From Gymnorhina tibicen (lineage: Eukaryota; Chordata; Aves; Passeriformes; Artamidae): a DNA stretch of 64,000 bases. The number at the start of each line of letters is the position of its first letter. Positions within the stretch are counted from its first letter, which is position 1. The stretch lies in assembly GCA_013399875.1 (NCBI GenBank), contig VXAZ01009496.1:191275-255274 (forward strand), in the 5' to 3' direction. The notes beneath the pieces are model-generated. The model had not been told where the DNA came from and ran no database searches. It saw only the letters and a list, made by a program, of their open reading frames with translations. Of the stretch, positions 51,964 through 64,000 are shown one piece after another. The position numbers and the translations under genes were made by a program.

Positions 51964-54900
51964 CTTTTCACTCTACACCAGAAATATTGCAGCAGTATTC
52001 TCTCAGCTGATTTATATTTGCATTTCTGACATGTCTGCAAATAATAGGCACATTTTTTGCTCTTAGTGTTCAAGCTAATAATTCACTAGCACTCTTTAGG
52101 ATTTGGGTAGCTCTAACCATATTTAGGCTTTAATGACCAAGAATCAAGATGCCACCTTTTGTGCAGGATAGCACTGAAAGGCTCACACTTGAAAATGTCC
52201 CAGCAGGGTGGATTTAAACAAGCTCTTTCCCTAGTAAGACCATCACAGCAACTCACAAAATGAAGTAATACAAAACAGACATCACACTTAGTCTCCAATT
52301 TTTTACAAGACCCTAAGCAAACCCTGTAGATCCCATAGCAGGCATTGTAGGTATTTTGATTGCACACTCCTGAAAATGAGCAGGGCTGAGAACCACACCT
52401 CGCTAATGCTGAAGCGTGAGGCACAGGAGATGAGGAACACAAGCCCATTTGTGGCACCCAGCTTATTCCCCAAATGTCTAAAAACATTTGAAAATGATCA
52501 TGACCTACTTAGAAAAGTGAACAGGCTGGGAAAAACAAGTATAAGCAAAATATTTATAAAATTAGGACAAAACATACATAAGTAAAACTTGCAAAAATTC
52601 TTTGTAAAGCTCCTTGCAACTCATTTAAAGTTTTGCTCATCCACTGAAGTCAAGACAAGAACATTACAAATTTCTATTCTATTCAACCAAACCAGATGGG
52701 ATTCACCCATTGCTACAATTCCAACTACCTAAAGTATATTTGTCTCTTCTCTCTAATCCCTCTTTCTCTGACATTAATGCAAGAGTCATTGTAATGGGTA
52801 GGCTTGTTATGAAGAACTCAATAGTAATAAAAAATTACAAAAATTGCTGTTCTTGTATTCCTCTTGTTGTTGAAGAATAAAATTATACTGTAAATTAAAT
52901 CTGATTTTATGACATTTTGCATGCATATAGATCTTCATGTGAACTCAGGGGAGCATACTTTATTTGAGCTCTGTATTCCTTATACTTTTTAATTAATTTT
53001 TCTTTGTAATTCAGAATAAGTTTCTAATGGATTCATGGAACAATATGGGGTCACTTGGGGGTGATTTTAATACCTGCAATTCCCATGGTTATTAATCAAA
53101 GACTTTTTAGCCTTTTAGATAAATTATCTGCCTTCTGTTTAGAAGATTGAGATTAAGCATGTGAGAGAAATTGTCCCTACTGACACAAAGAAAAAAGTTA
53201 TGAAAATACAAAATGCAACATTTTGGATATCTCACAAAATTACAGAATATGCTTCAGATTTTCAATTTTCTTTCATCTAGCTTCATGAAAATAATTTGCT
53301 ATGAAAATAGCAATGATTCTGAAAAGGGGTGATTTTCATTTACTGCCTATAAATCTCAGAAGCTGTCAGAACCAGTAACACTTTTTTTAGTTGAGGATTT
53401 ACCATTTACAAGTGACAGGTTTTTAAAAAAATCATTAGGATTTTTAAGCACCTAAGAAAGAAAAAGAGGTGTCCGCTTAGCAAGTTTAGTTGGGAATCTA
53501 AATTTGCATACCCTTGAACAGTGGTTGTTGCATTTTCATCCACTGAATGCTGAAGTGTACAAACAGACACGGTTTTTGTGCGATTGATTCCTCTTGACTT
53601 CATGGTGTCCAATAACTAGAAAAATCCAGAAAACTGATTTTCTGTTCACTAAAGAAACAAAACCGTTTGTTTTCCATACTTTTTCACTAGATGTAGAACA
53701 GTACAACTGTAGAATAATGTCCTCAACGGATACCAATGACAAAAGAATCTACATCTGAGTTGATACATTTATTATGTGTTTATATACTCAAAAATATATA
53801 TAGCCTAATATGCAATCTCAAAGTTCTGCTCATCATTCAACAATGGTTAATCTGATATCAAGAACTCTCAAAAACCAAAGAATTTAAATTAGCTGTGGAC
53901 TTGACTTCAACTTTTCACATACAAGCATCCTCAAGGTATGTGAAAATTTGATGCTTGTCTCTAGCTCACCTCACTTCTCTCTCTCTGTCAAAATGAAATT
54001 AATCACATTTCACAAAACCATTTTAAGTATTTGCAACAGCTCTGTTATCATAATGTCTAAGTATTTCACAAATTTTCTTCACCTGAAGAAGGACCTAATT
54101 TATCTGTTTGCTAACCTGACACACAGCTGCCCCCAGAGGACAGCAGTTTTAGCTGTTCAGGTTACGTGGGGGGTGTGAAGCAGTTTAGCTGCATCTCTGC
54201 ATTGATCCAGCTGGGCGGATTCGCCTGGATCTTTAACACATCCAGGGGACTCTTCAGGTTCCATCACCTGCTTCCACTGTACTGCTTAAGAGCTCCAACT
54301 GGCTCCTTCATCAATGCTGTGCAGCAAGACATTATATTCTTTCAGCTGCATGAAGTAAAGGGCATGTTGGTTGTTTGAAGTCAAGCAGAAGTTGGTGAGA
54401 GGACCTCAGCACTGCTTTCCTAAATCTGAGGCTGTTACTCATTCTGCATCCTGTCTTCTTTCTTAGCCACTAACCACACATAACTTGGAAAGCAGCAAGG
54501 CAAGGGGAAGACAAAGCAGCAAGTCAGCAAAAATTATCAGCAAGAAATAAAGCAACCTAAGTGGCTAAACAAACCATAATACATCCTCCAAATATGGGGC
54601 CAAAACAGACCTGAGAAACATTTTTCACTTTCATCCCTCAGAAGCAATTTTCTGTAAAGACAAAATACCTTGATGAAAGCCATATAGAGAGTTGTCCTTG
54701 GAGACAACTCTACACAGTGATGTACAGTGTTATCCATAGCAAGTATTTCTTTTCTATGGAGAGCATTGCACATCACTGCACAAGGCTGCATTTCATAAAC
54801 TGGAAACATCTTCAGAAAAATACATCTATACACATCATAGGGTATACAATGCGTACTTTGCTTCATCGTTGTGATGTTATGAATGCTACACGTCATTTCT

Positions 54901-56316
54901 TCCTTCAGAGGTCTCAAAATTTATTCTGCCAACAAAGTAAAAAGATTAGCATAAGTACATGTTTCCTCCAGTCAGTGTAGAATACGTAGCACACATTTTG
55001 CATGTTCATGGAAGGAAACTGTTAAAATACATATGATATAGACATTTATTTATCTGCATGCTAAAAATGGAAGACAAGACACACAGGCTTCAAGAACATG
55101 CATATATCACTAGGTCTTATTAAGGTATATGTGCTACTTGAATTCAAAACCCGGGCTTAGCATTTTGCAGAGCTGTCTCGTTCTGAAAGTGAAGCAATTC
55201 TTCATTTGCCATGATCGTTTCATGAACTTGTGGGTAACTTTATGACATTAAACATGGCAGGAACATATTTGTTTAGTAATTAGAATACTAAAGTGGTTAT
55301 TAGAAACATCATCCAAATTTTCTACTCTCAGCTTTATTCAGGAGCACAAGTGGCCAAATGGCTCAGTCTCAAATGTGAGAGAGGGAAGCAGTGTGAGTCA
55401 GACCAGATGGCTGTTGACCTTAAGGCAAGATAGAAATGCACAGGAGAAGCTTTTCTCAGCTGTGCTTCTTCTAGGCACTGCTCCAGAAACTCACCTAGTC
55501 CTGGTAATGGAAAATATTTTACTTTTTAACATCAAAGAAGTTCTACTTTAAAAATAGTATATTTGTTTCTAATAATGCAGATACTTTTTTTAAAATTGTG
55601 CCTTTTAAGGTACATATATTGGATGACAATAGGAAAAAAGCAATGAAATTTACCTTCTTGAATCATAGCATTCGAGAGTTTGAGTGCTATGAGAGCATCA
55701 ACTCTTCTAAAATCACACTGCTAACAGTTATTGTCACTCTTCAGGGCTGACTACTGGAACAAGACTCTAAAGAAAAAGAACTTATGTTTAAGCTAAAATG
55801 CATGCTTTCGTGTTGAAACAACTTTGCAATTTGAAGGTTCTCATTCTGTACTATATAAAATTTGTTATGATAAGAAGTTTTCAAGAGCTAAAACAAGATT
55901 CTGAAACAACCTGAAATTATCATTATTATTTTAGTTTTTCATTGAGAGAATTAGGTATCTACTGAATTTATCCTCGTTAAAAGAAATCAGATTTCTAAAT
56001 TTTGAAATCCTCTGTAAAATGTCAGTGTCTATCAAAACAAATGTGGTGTCTGATTCAAGGTTTGAGTCAAAGACTTTTGAAAACAGTGGAAGATGTTTAA
56101 GTCTGTGTACTCTGGATTTGATCCACAAAGGCTAAATTTATAGGCTGTGAGATAAAGTTACGTAAAGGAGATGCCTCTCTTGTATATCTTGACCAACTCC
56201 AGTGCCTTGCTCTTATAATGGTTTATCCATGACCTAACAGATAAACGGAATGGAACATAATCAGAAAATCATAGCTAAGTTGCAGAAATATAAAATAAAC
56301 ACCTCCTCATTTATTG

Positions 56317-56338
56317 TCACACACACACAAAAAAAAAG
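56317..56338 (+). repeat. Short (CA)n plus A-run
   Basis: About six CA units followed by ten A residues. Simple repeat. Confidence 0.85.
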
Positions 56339-57683
56339 AGAAGGAAAATGAAGTTGTTTCTATTTTCTTCTTGGGAAACCCTTTGAAGCATTAATTAAGC
56401 ATATTAACTTGAATGTGTTAAGAAGGTCTGCAAAGTCTTTTTTACCATTTTGTAGTTTTCTGTGGTTTATCTTATTTTTCAACAGTTCCTCTAATATTAG
56501 CAAGATATGTTATTATTCCTGAGAGTGTAATTATGTTGGTTTGTATTCTTTTGAATGGGTCAAATAACCCTTATAGTGCATTTTTAAAGTATAAATGATG
56601 CCTACGGAGTCTACAATATATGCTGCTGACTGGGAAATTATATTTGTATTTAATTATGCAGTGCTGTGTGGAACTGAGAACATATTGCAGAAAATGGCTT
56701 TGACTGACTGTTACCTACTTTCTGCAGGTGTTATTATACACCAGGCTAACATAGTTATCTCTGTGTTATATAAAAATGAAGGAATTCAGCACTGGGGCTG
56801 TTACATATTTAGAGGTTCACAATTGTGTAGTTTGCTTTACCGGTCATGCAACACCTCTCATTCAGACAGAATATACAAGCTTGCAAAAAATTATATACAC
56901 CCTGCAGAATTTGATATTTGGTAACGAAAGCCAGGTCTGTTAGCAGAGCTGAGAATGGTAGTGTTTTGTATTCCCCAAAATACACTTGACTTCATGGGAG
57001 CCCTACTAAGGGGCATCAAATGAGAATCTGGCTTTGTGTGCACTGTCCCCTGGGAATGCCATGGGTTTGTTACATGAAACCCATAAATCACTGTGATGTT
57101 ATCTGGACCTGTATTATCATAGGAACTCTACAGGCTGGTGAAATATGCTTCTAAATCATGTAGAATCCACTTACTGCTTCTGGGCATTGAGTCTGGTATT
57201 GAGACTGCACCCCACTGTGCCCTGAAACATGTATTTTGTGCAGCACAGGTGCATATGTGGCCAGAAGGAGGCCATCATCTGTACTTTGATTACTCTTTCA
57301 TTATATCTTTACACAGCTATATTGGCAACTCTTCCTGCTTCTCTTTAAAAACACAAACAAAAGCTAGCGAGCACTTACCATGTTTTCCCCCTTCGATATT
57401 TGAAGATTATATTGATTTGAGAAAATGAGCAAATAATGGGAAGTACTGCAGTCCAGTACAGGAAAACTGAGAACTTTCAAGTGCCAGGACTAATAGATGG
57501 CAAATACAATTTGTTGATGGTAAGAGCAAAATTGTGAGTTTTAAACAAACAGCAAAAGGAAAGAGTTATCTTCTAATTGGTAAGAAACTGAGGCATCCTG
57601 AACACAAGAAAGATTTGTAAATTGCTGAAAAACAGCATTTTTTTAGCCCTGAATTCAGTGTTCAGGCACAACGATGAGGTCAA

Positions 57684-57863
57684 CTAAGATGTAGAGATGC
57701 ATTCCCAGATAAACATGTTACAAACCAAAGCTAAAATCACAACTGCATAAGACAATGGTCCAGATGCTGAGAGTATGGCATCATACCAGGCACAGTCTTC
57801 CAGGAAAGCGGGCAAAGATTCTGAAGTCTGGGCATCCCACAAACACTGGAGTGCAAAATTGGT
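57684..57863 (-). other. Candidate terminal coding exon with hydrophobic C-terminus (unrecognised)
   Basis: On the minus strand a strong acceptor (TTTATTTTCTGTCATTTGCAG, the AG at 57865-57864) is followed by a phase-0 open frame of 59 codons and a stop at 57686-57684. The peptide begins TNFALQCLWDAQ, continues ESLPAFLEDCAWYDAI, and then has one hydrophobic segment (about residues 36-53, GPLSYAVVILALVCNMFI) followed by a short tail WECISTS. Polar ectodomain, one hydrophobic stretch and a very short tail would fit the C-terminus of a single-pass membrane protein or a GPI-anchor signal. I could not match it to a family, and I saw no convincing upstream exon on the minus strand between 57.9 and 64 kb. 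It may be an isolated last exon after a long intron, or chance. Confidence 0.28.
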
Positions 57864-59132
57864 CTGCAAATGACAGAAAATAAAATTACCAGAGAAAAGA
57901 GTATAAACTAATTGCACTGAGAAAGAACAAAATTAGGAATTCTTAATCACATCATTAGGTACCAAGAAGGTTGAAAACGAAAGCGTTAGTAAGAAAATTA
58001 CCTTCAGGAATTATTTTTCCTTTAAAAAATCACTGAAGCGTGAGGCACTGCTGAACTTAAGTGGCTACTTGATCTTCTAAACAAAGGAGACATAAGGAGC
58101 TATATGGCAAGAGAAAAAGGCAGGAGCAGAAAACAAAGGGATGGAAAGCAAGAAATAACTATAATAATATTTTAACACCTAAAGGCAGCAGCAGAAACTG
58201 GGCAGAGATGAACCAGACAGTGAGCATATGCAGAGCAAGAGACAGGCTTTTTAGCCAAAGACATACAATTTGAATCCTGATGCAAATTTCTAAACAAGTG
58301 ACTTTATGCACAAAGTGCATTGTGCTCTTATCAGGCTCAGAAGGTTCTGCTGAATGCCCACTGCTTTGAAAACTCAGCAAAGAGACTGAGAATAAAAAGT
58401 TATGGGTCAGGTTGGAACTGCAGATGTGTCCAAGCATCTGACTTTGAGTGTCTGGCTGGGAATACCTCATCAATTTCTGTGGGTCTGCTTGCTACTGAAA
58501 ATATAATTTGCAGTGCTGGTGCCTTCTGGTGGATCTCAGATCTCTAGTTCTGATTGCTGGTTTTGAAAATTGTTGTTCCTGGCCTTATTTCTAAGATGAG
58601 TGCAGTGTTTTTTTCACAGAGATCTGCCTCTTCATGCATACCTAATAAAAATTACTGCCATAAAAATATCCTATTTGACCCAGTGTAAGAGATTAATACT
58701 ATGTTTAAATCCAGTTTCAAACAACAGGAGAAAGATCTTAAATGTTAGGAAAGTTCAGATGAAAACCTTCTGCTTAACACTTTTTTTCAGTAAAGAACAA
58801 CTCAAAACTTGATGTAGTTGTTGAAGCCAAATGCTTCAAGTTCTTGATTCCAGATTTAAAAAATAGCTTAGAACTTGTCTTGGCCCAGGTCTCATTCAAA
58901 ACCATGAAAGACTATAGAAGACCTTCAAAGAACTTTGTAAACAGGCAAGAGCTGCTACCCTTTGGGTCCAGCAGTTACGCTTTTCTCAAGTGATTTTTGT
59001 CTTCCCGGCCAATTAGCAATTGCACTGAAATCTCTTACATATTTCCATGTTTTGCTTTTTGAACTCTGTCTTTTCCAACATTCTGAATTAATGAATGAGA
59101 ATGCCAACTAATTTGTACTACACAGAATCGAT

Positions 59133-59362
59133 CTCTTAATACTTTAAAATATTTCCCCCTTTCTGGTTACACCTTTTATCTTTTTATCTTTTTTTTTTTT
59201 AATGTTGTTCTTAGCAGGATTGGGTTTTAGTGGAATCANCTCTTAATACTTTAAAATATTTCCCCTTTTCTGGTTACACCTTTTATCTTTTTATCTTTTT
59301 TTTTTTTAAATTTTTTTTTTTTTTAATGTTGTTCTGAGCAGGATTGGGTTTTAGTGGAATCA
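59133..59362. repeat. Imperfect tandem duplication spanning a single N
   Basis: The segment 59133-59238 (106 nt, CTCTTAATAC to TGGAATCA) is repeated at 59240-59362 (123 nt), with the only N of the window at 59239 between them. The copies differ by two substitutions (CCCCCTTT against CCCCTTTT; GTTCTTAGC against GTTCTGAGC) and by 17 extra bases, AAA plus 14 T, in the T-run of the second copy. Near-identity right across an ambiguous base suggests either unmerged contig or haplotype ends in the assembly or a recent true duplication. Confidence 0.95.
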
Positions 59363-60027
59363 CACAAAATATTAGTCAGGTAAAGAACTGGTTTCCAATT
59401 CATGCTGTAAAACATTTCTAATTCTGGTCTACAATAATGACAATTATTCTTGTGCTCCGACTTTTGCTGTATTCATTAACACTTTACCTCCTCCTCCACT
59501 CAAGTGTTTTTTACTTCATTAGACTTTCCTCCTTTAGGCACAATCCTCATATGCCAAAACTCTGTAAGTCTTAAAAGTGCTACACAACTAATGTAAACTA
59601 ATGTAACAGCTTCTGGAATAAGACTGATCTTCTTAGCACGAACCATTTGGTTTTTTGGTTTCTTTGACATAGAAAATCAAGCCTGCAAGGACTTGTCTTT
59701 CAGTGCATATCCCAAACAATTAATTCAAATACTTCTATTCAGATAAAATGAATTTATTAAGTAGGGTTTGTTAAAGTCATTACCAATTTTCTTCTGTGGA
59801 TTCCATCTCTCATGGTTTATTCAGTTTCATAAAGAAAAATAATAGTGCTTTAGTTTCCACAGAGTATAGAGATTTGGTTTAGAAGTGGATTCCTGAGAAG
59901 TATTTTATTTGCAGTAGCTCTTCATTACTACTATTAAAATAGTGGGTGTCAAAAATGTCCCGTTCAATATCAAAAAGGCTGCTCCTCTGTCTTTTCATTA
60001 TATTCTGCTTTTATTTTTGTTCTATAT
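59363..60027. other. Noncoding AT-rich sequence
   Basis: Nothing recognised between the duplication and the next CR1. Confidence 0.6.
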
Positions 60028-60815
60028 TCACAGAATCACAGAATGGGTCAGGTTGGAAAGGACCACAGAGGGTCACCTGGTCCAACCTCCCTGCTCAGGC
60101 AGGGTCATCCCAGAGCACATGGCACAGGATTCCATCCAGATGGTTCTTAAATATCTGCAGTGAGGGAGACTCCACCACCTCTCTGGGCAGTCTGTTCCAG
60201 TGCACAGTCACCCACATAGTAAAGAAATTCTTCCTCATGTTTAGGTGCTTAGCACCATGCATTGGTTTTTGCCCATTGCTTCTTGTCCTATTGCTTAGCA
60301 ACACGAAGGAGAGCTTGGATCCATCCTCTTGGCACCCTCCCTTCAGATATTTATACACATTAATGAGGTCCCTTCTCAGTTGTCCCTTCTTGAGGCTGAA
60401 CAGGCCCAGCCCCCTCAGTGTTTCCTCATAAGAGAGATGCTCCAGACCCTTGATGATCAACTTTGTAGCCCTCTGCTAGACCTGCTCCAGGAGCTCCAGG
60501 TCTCTACTGTGGAGCCCAGAACTGCACGTAGATGTGGACTCATCAGAGGGACAAGCTCATCATCGACCCACTGGCAATGCTCTTCCCAATGCACCTCAGG
60601 ACACCACTGGCCTTCTTGGCCTCCAGGGCACTGCTGGCTCATGGACAGATGTTGTCCACCAGGACCCCCAGGTCCTTCTCTGCAGAGCTGCCTTCCAGTG
60701 GGTCAGCCCCCAGCCTGTGCTGGTGCATGCAGTTGTTCCTCCCCACGTACAGGACCCTGTGTTTGCTTTTGCTGAATTTCAGAAGGTTCTTCTCTGTCCA
60801 TCTCTCCAACCTATT
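60028..60815 (-). mobile_element. CR1 LINE fragment, relatively well preserved
   Basis: Minus-strand copy. The 3' tail complement TCACAGAATCACAGAATGGG is at 60028, followed by GGAAAGGACCACAGAGGGTC, CTCTGGGCAGTCTGTTCCAG, CATTGGTTTTTGCCCATTGC, AATGAGGTCCCTTCTCAGTT, GTCCACCAGGACCCCCAGGT and TGCAGTTGTTCCTCCCCACG. It ends near TCCATCTCTCCAACC at 60815. The minus-strand frame 60095-60460 is open for 121 codons and shows the conserved terminal features [46 protein letters not shown] and ILCHVLWDD. It is the least-decayed CR1 here by frame integrity. Plus-strand frames over the same interval are antisense shadows. 5'-truncated. Confidence 0.96.
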
Positions 60816-61263
60816 ATTCTTAAAATGCTTAATTAATCACTCTTTTATTAGCGTTATTAATTATTCTTAATTATTTTTATTAATGTCTTTAATTAATTTG
60901 CTTTACATGAAAACTACCTGCTCACTTACCTTTAAATTTGTACAGTGCCTACTCTAGGTTAACTCACACTTAGAATTGTTCATACAATGGCATATGGTGA
61001 AGAGACCAGCAGGACAGGCACCTCGTTCCAGTAAGAGTCTATTTGAGCTAAGCAAGAGGTTTGGCAATGGGAATGACAGGAGAGCAGCTCTGCTTCTGCA
61101 CACATTCAGGCTTGGCCCTCTCTCATGTGGGATGTCTCCTCACTAGTGTCAGTTACAAAGGGCAAAAATCTGTCTATGTTAAAATGTGTAATGAAAGTAT
61201 AAGTGTACTTTACGTGAGTTACTAAGTCGCCTTTGCTGGTGAGAAATTTCAGTTATTACTTAC

Positions 61264-61394
61264 CTGACCCAAACAAACAAACTAGCATTCAATATTTCAT
61301 CCTTAGTCCTCCGGGCATGCAAAATGCCTCCCCCCCTTCCCCCAAAGACCCCCAAAAAACCTACTTTCTAGAGCAGTCTTTCTCTAATAGTGTT
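61264..61394 (-). other. Candidate noncoding exon, strong splice signals
   Basis: On the minus strand a strong acceptor (TTATATCCTCTTTTCAG, ending 61395) and a near-perfect donor (GTCAG|GTAAGTAAT, from 61263) bracket 131 nt. All three frames carry early stops, so it would be an exon of a noncoding RNA or an untranslated region. No neighbouring exon was identified. Confidence 0.25.
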
Positions 61395-62570
61395 CTGAAA
61401 AGAGGATATAATTAGGAAAAAAGTCTTTATTTCTCTGAAAAGAAAGAAGTCAAAAAGAAAAGAGAATACACACAGCATCTACAATGGATTGTGTCATTTG
61501 CCTGGTACCTCCTTATCTTCTTATAAAGAGAATTCATGAGTGAAAGCCACTTCTATTGGAATGTCAGTATCAATGTCAGTTCATGGGATCCAACTTCAGC
61601 AGAATTTCCTTGTGCTGTTGCTCTAAATAGCTTGTGTTGATTGGGCTCGTTGTGTTTTGAATTTTCTGTTGTCTGAGTTAATTATAGGTTGGAAGCATAG
61701 GACAAAGTAATGCATGTGAACTACTGAATTAGCTGGAGTTTTATTCTTCTTGAGCCAAAAAGCCAGAATTTGGTTTTCTTTTCACGTGGAAGGATCCTGC
61801 AGGGAATACTTACTGCACAGTAAACTGTGGCTCCAGCTTCACAGGGAAAAGGAGGAGAGATGCCTTGACACTTTTAAACACAGAGCTCACCTCTGTTGGA
61901 TCATGGCAGAGAGCTTAAACTGCAGATTTAAACTGCTATGTGCAAAGTGAGCCAGCAAGCTGCAGAACTTCATAACTGCGAGATTGAAACACATCCTGAA
62001 AGATAACCATGTTTTTTATTCATGTTGTGCAGCAGCTTCCTCGTACGATGGTAGCACTCGGTAAAGGTACTGATTTGCTCACATATGAAAACAAGCTCTG
62101 TTACCATGTAAGCACGCAGGAGTTTTTGCATTGACTTGGATGGTACAGGCTGATGATCTGTATGAGTTGCTTCACCTTAAAGATGAAACTTCAGGCAATG
62201 GTGAAAATAAATTTATGAGCTCTTATCCTTGTTTAAAAACTGACCCTAAGTATAAAATATTAAAAAACCCACTTTATGGTATAAGCCATAAAGCTGAGGC
62301 TGATGATTAGTGGAGAAATTACTTTACTGTTCTTCTTTCTATACTAAACAATACTTTTCATTTTGTCATCATCACATAGGGTGATAATACATCAGTTTGG
62401 AATATGGAATACCTCCCTCTCAACACATGCTGAACTTCGGAATTTTTTTGTCTGAGTGACCACTTATTTCTGCTAGGAAGAAAAAAAAGTATTTCTTTGA
62501 AACTGTACTGAGCCCCACATTGCTGAAGGCAGAAAGGACACTTTGGCAACATATTTTTCACTAATGTCAG

Positions 62571-62605
62571 AAGTTCTAAAATAAAATGTCAGCTCTTGGA
62601 ACAAG
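62571..62605 (+). other. Candidate 35-nt exon; possible next exon from 62918
   Basis: An acceptor (ATATTTTTCACTAATGTCAG, ending 62570) and a strong donor (ACAAG|GTAAGTATT, from 62606) bracket 35 nt. A second acceptor with a long T/G-rich tract (TTGTTGTTTCATTTCAG, ending 62917) lies 312 bp downstream. Joined in the one frame of the first piece that is open, a stop is reached after 12 codons in the second, so any such transcript would be noncoding or untranslated here. Confidence 0.18.
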
Positions 62606-64000
62606 GTAAGTATTCCAGTAAAGTTAATTTCTTTTATTACGTATTTCTTTTCTTTTAGCACTCAAAGGTTTATTAACCTCTACAAGCTTTCTCATAGCAT
62701 GAAAGTATCTCACATCAAAGCTCTACCTACAGAGAATAGTCAAAATACTGTTTCTAGCTAAGACCCACCACAAACAAAAAGACCTACAAATGAGACATAG
62801 TTACCTTTAACTGTCAGTTATTCTTCCCTCAATAAATTAAATCATATTTATCCCTATTGTAATATCTTTGTGAGTTCTCTCTTATCCTTTTTTTGTTTGT
62901 TTGTTGTTTCATTTCAGCTACCCAGAAAAAGCTTATTCCAATGTTCTTCTGAGAAAAGTTCTTTGTTTCTGAATCTCTCCTCATAACACCTACACCTCTG
63001 TTGTGATAAAGCATTCTCCTCTGTAGAATCCCCTTATCCTCATGTTCCACAATTATCATCCCACAGTTCTGGGAGGCAACGTTTCTAAGACCATGTCTCT
63101 GTGTTATGTCTGGAGCTGGGGCTTAGAAATGGGGTCTTGGCTCTAAGCTCTCCTCTATGAATGCGTCACTCTCTTTGCTCAAGCCAGTGCAGTGTATGAT
63201 CCCGCCATTCACAGGCCATACCACCTCCCTTCCTCTGTCTGTGTTACTACTTAATATAAAATATTCTAGACTTTATGTGGAATACAGCTTCCTTCTTAAA
63301 AATTACCTTCCTTATTTTAAAACAAAACTAATTAAGATCTCTTTTTACAAGCTTTCTCTCAAAATTTTTCTCTACCTGTATAATTATTTAATACAAATTT
63401 ATTTTATATCAGAATTTTAGGCTCTGTCTTCTGCATTACTTACTGCCTTACTGCATTTTTTGTGGGGAGAGTTTAGGGGTTTTGTGGGGGGGTGGGATGT
63501 GGTTAGTGTGTTAATTAAGAATTACTTAAATTTATTTGAAAAATAGCATCTTTGCCTCACATAGATCTCCAGTGAAACTTAATGGTCACTTCCACACAAT
63601 ATAGTAAGGATCTGTAACAGCCCTGAATTTATTTCCCTTACTCTGAATTCTGCTTCAGATCCTGCTTTAATTTCTCCTGACCATTTTTATTCCTAAGGGC
63701 ATCCTAATTATTTCTTCCATCCTTACATGCCAGAGTTATGATCTCACAGCTTTCATCCTTGGTTTTATTCTTTCTGATATAATCATTTATCTCACATTCA
63801 AGAATTTGTAACTTTCTCATAGTCAAAGAAGAAACTGTTTATGAAGGTAGATATTTCCTTTCTGGAATCCTTTTTCTTCTTTTTTGAACAAGGAATATTT
63901 TTCCAGTTCTGTGTCCCTGGATGCAGCAGGAATCAATAAAAAAGATGCTTTTACTCTGCCAAATGTCTCCAAATTATTTTCCTTATTTTTTTTACTTTTT

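Larger units (their letters stand above)
51964..59124. other. Noncoding sequence, 7.2 kb, repeat-poor
   Basis: No CR1 or LTR recognised. Frames of 126 codons (minus, 54537-54917) and 109 codons (plus, 56595-56924) have no recognised motif. A terminal-exon candidate at 57684-57863 (minus) is listed separately. 54.1-54.4 kb is somewhat richer in GC without an identified cause. Confidence 0.5.
60816..64000. other. Noncoding AT-rich sequence to the window end
   Basis: No CR1, LTR or RNA gene recognised. Short C and G runs occur at 61328-61348 and 63484-63492. Splice-like signals on both strands (61264-61394 minus; 62571-62605 and 62918 plus) are listed separately. Confidence 0.55.

Noticed and set aside
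54537..54917. 126-codon minus-strand frame
   Set aside because: No domain, no splice or promoter context, and within the length expected by chance in 64 kb over six frames.
55340..55430. Possible further CR1 relic (GACCAGATGGCTGTTGACC)
   Set aside because: Only one short word resembles CR1 and no neighbouring blocks occur in order.
59946..60775. Plus-strand frames of 161 and 148 codons
   Set aside because: They lie antisense to the CR1 copy at 60028-60815 and come from its reverse complement.

Overview
The window looks like nuclear DNA from a bird. The evidence is eight copies of CR1, the dominant avian LINE, most of them ending in the ATTCTATGA-like 3' tail. A solo LTR of the type common in avian endogenous retroviruses (ERVL-like by memory) supports this. 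No other mobile-element class could be named. The DNA is AT-rich and has long repeat-free stretches. No tRNA, rRNA, CRISPR array, operon or bacterial signal was seen. No complete, recognisable protein-coding gene was found. The window is best described as intergenic or deep intronic sequence.

Layout. 1-18 kb holds five CR1 copies (1.07-1.36 +, 3.11-3.53 -, 4.47-5.00 +, 9.72-9.98 +, 15.68-15.85 + kb). The second is internally deleted: part of the endonuclease region is joined directly to the 3' terminus. An (AT)n microsatellite lies at 17.24 kb and a ~600 bp solo LTR at 18.08-18.68 kb. 18.7-31.4 kb is almost free of recognisable repeats. It holds a 24-nt microexon candidate (27.43 kb) and a possible 84-residue one-pass membrane peptide (28.76 kb). 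31.45-31.95 kb is a minus-strand CR1. 32-51 kb is again mostly unique, with a candidate cysteine-rich exon on the minus strand (33.84-34.04 kb) and a CpG-rich block at 38.66-39.12 kb. 51.0-51.96 kb is the longest CR1, reaching into the reverse transcriptase. 52-60 kb holds a candidate terminal exon on the minus strand (57.68-57.86 kb) and an imperfect tandem duplication containing the only N in the window (59.13-59.36 kb), possibly an assembly artefact. 60.03-60.82 kb is another minus-strand CR1. The last 3 kb has possible noncoding exons on both strands.

Function. Nothing here forms a pathway or system. CR1 copies cover roughly 6% of the window and are all 5'-truncated or broken. The exon and peptide candidates rest only on open frames and splice-site-like sequence read by eye. 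They could not be assigned to any known gene and are given low confidence. No previously undescribed system was found. The items most worth checking are the gap-spanning duplication, the internally deleted CR1, the microexon and the three short coding candidates.
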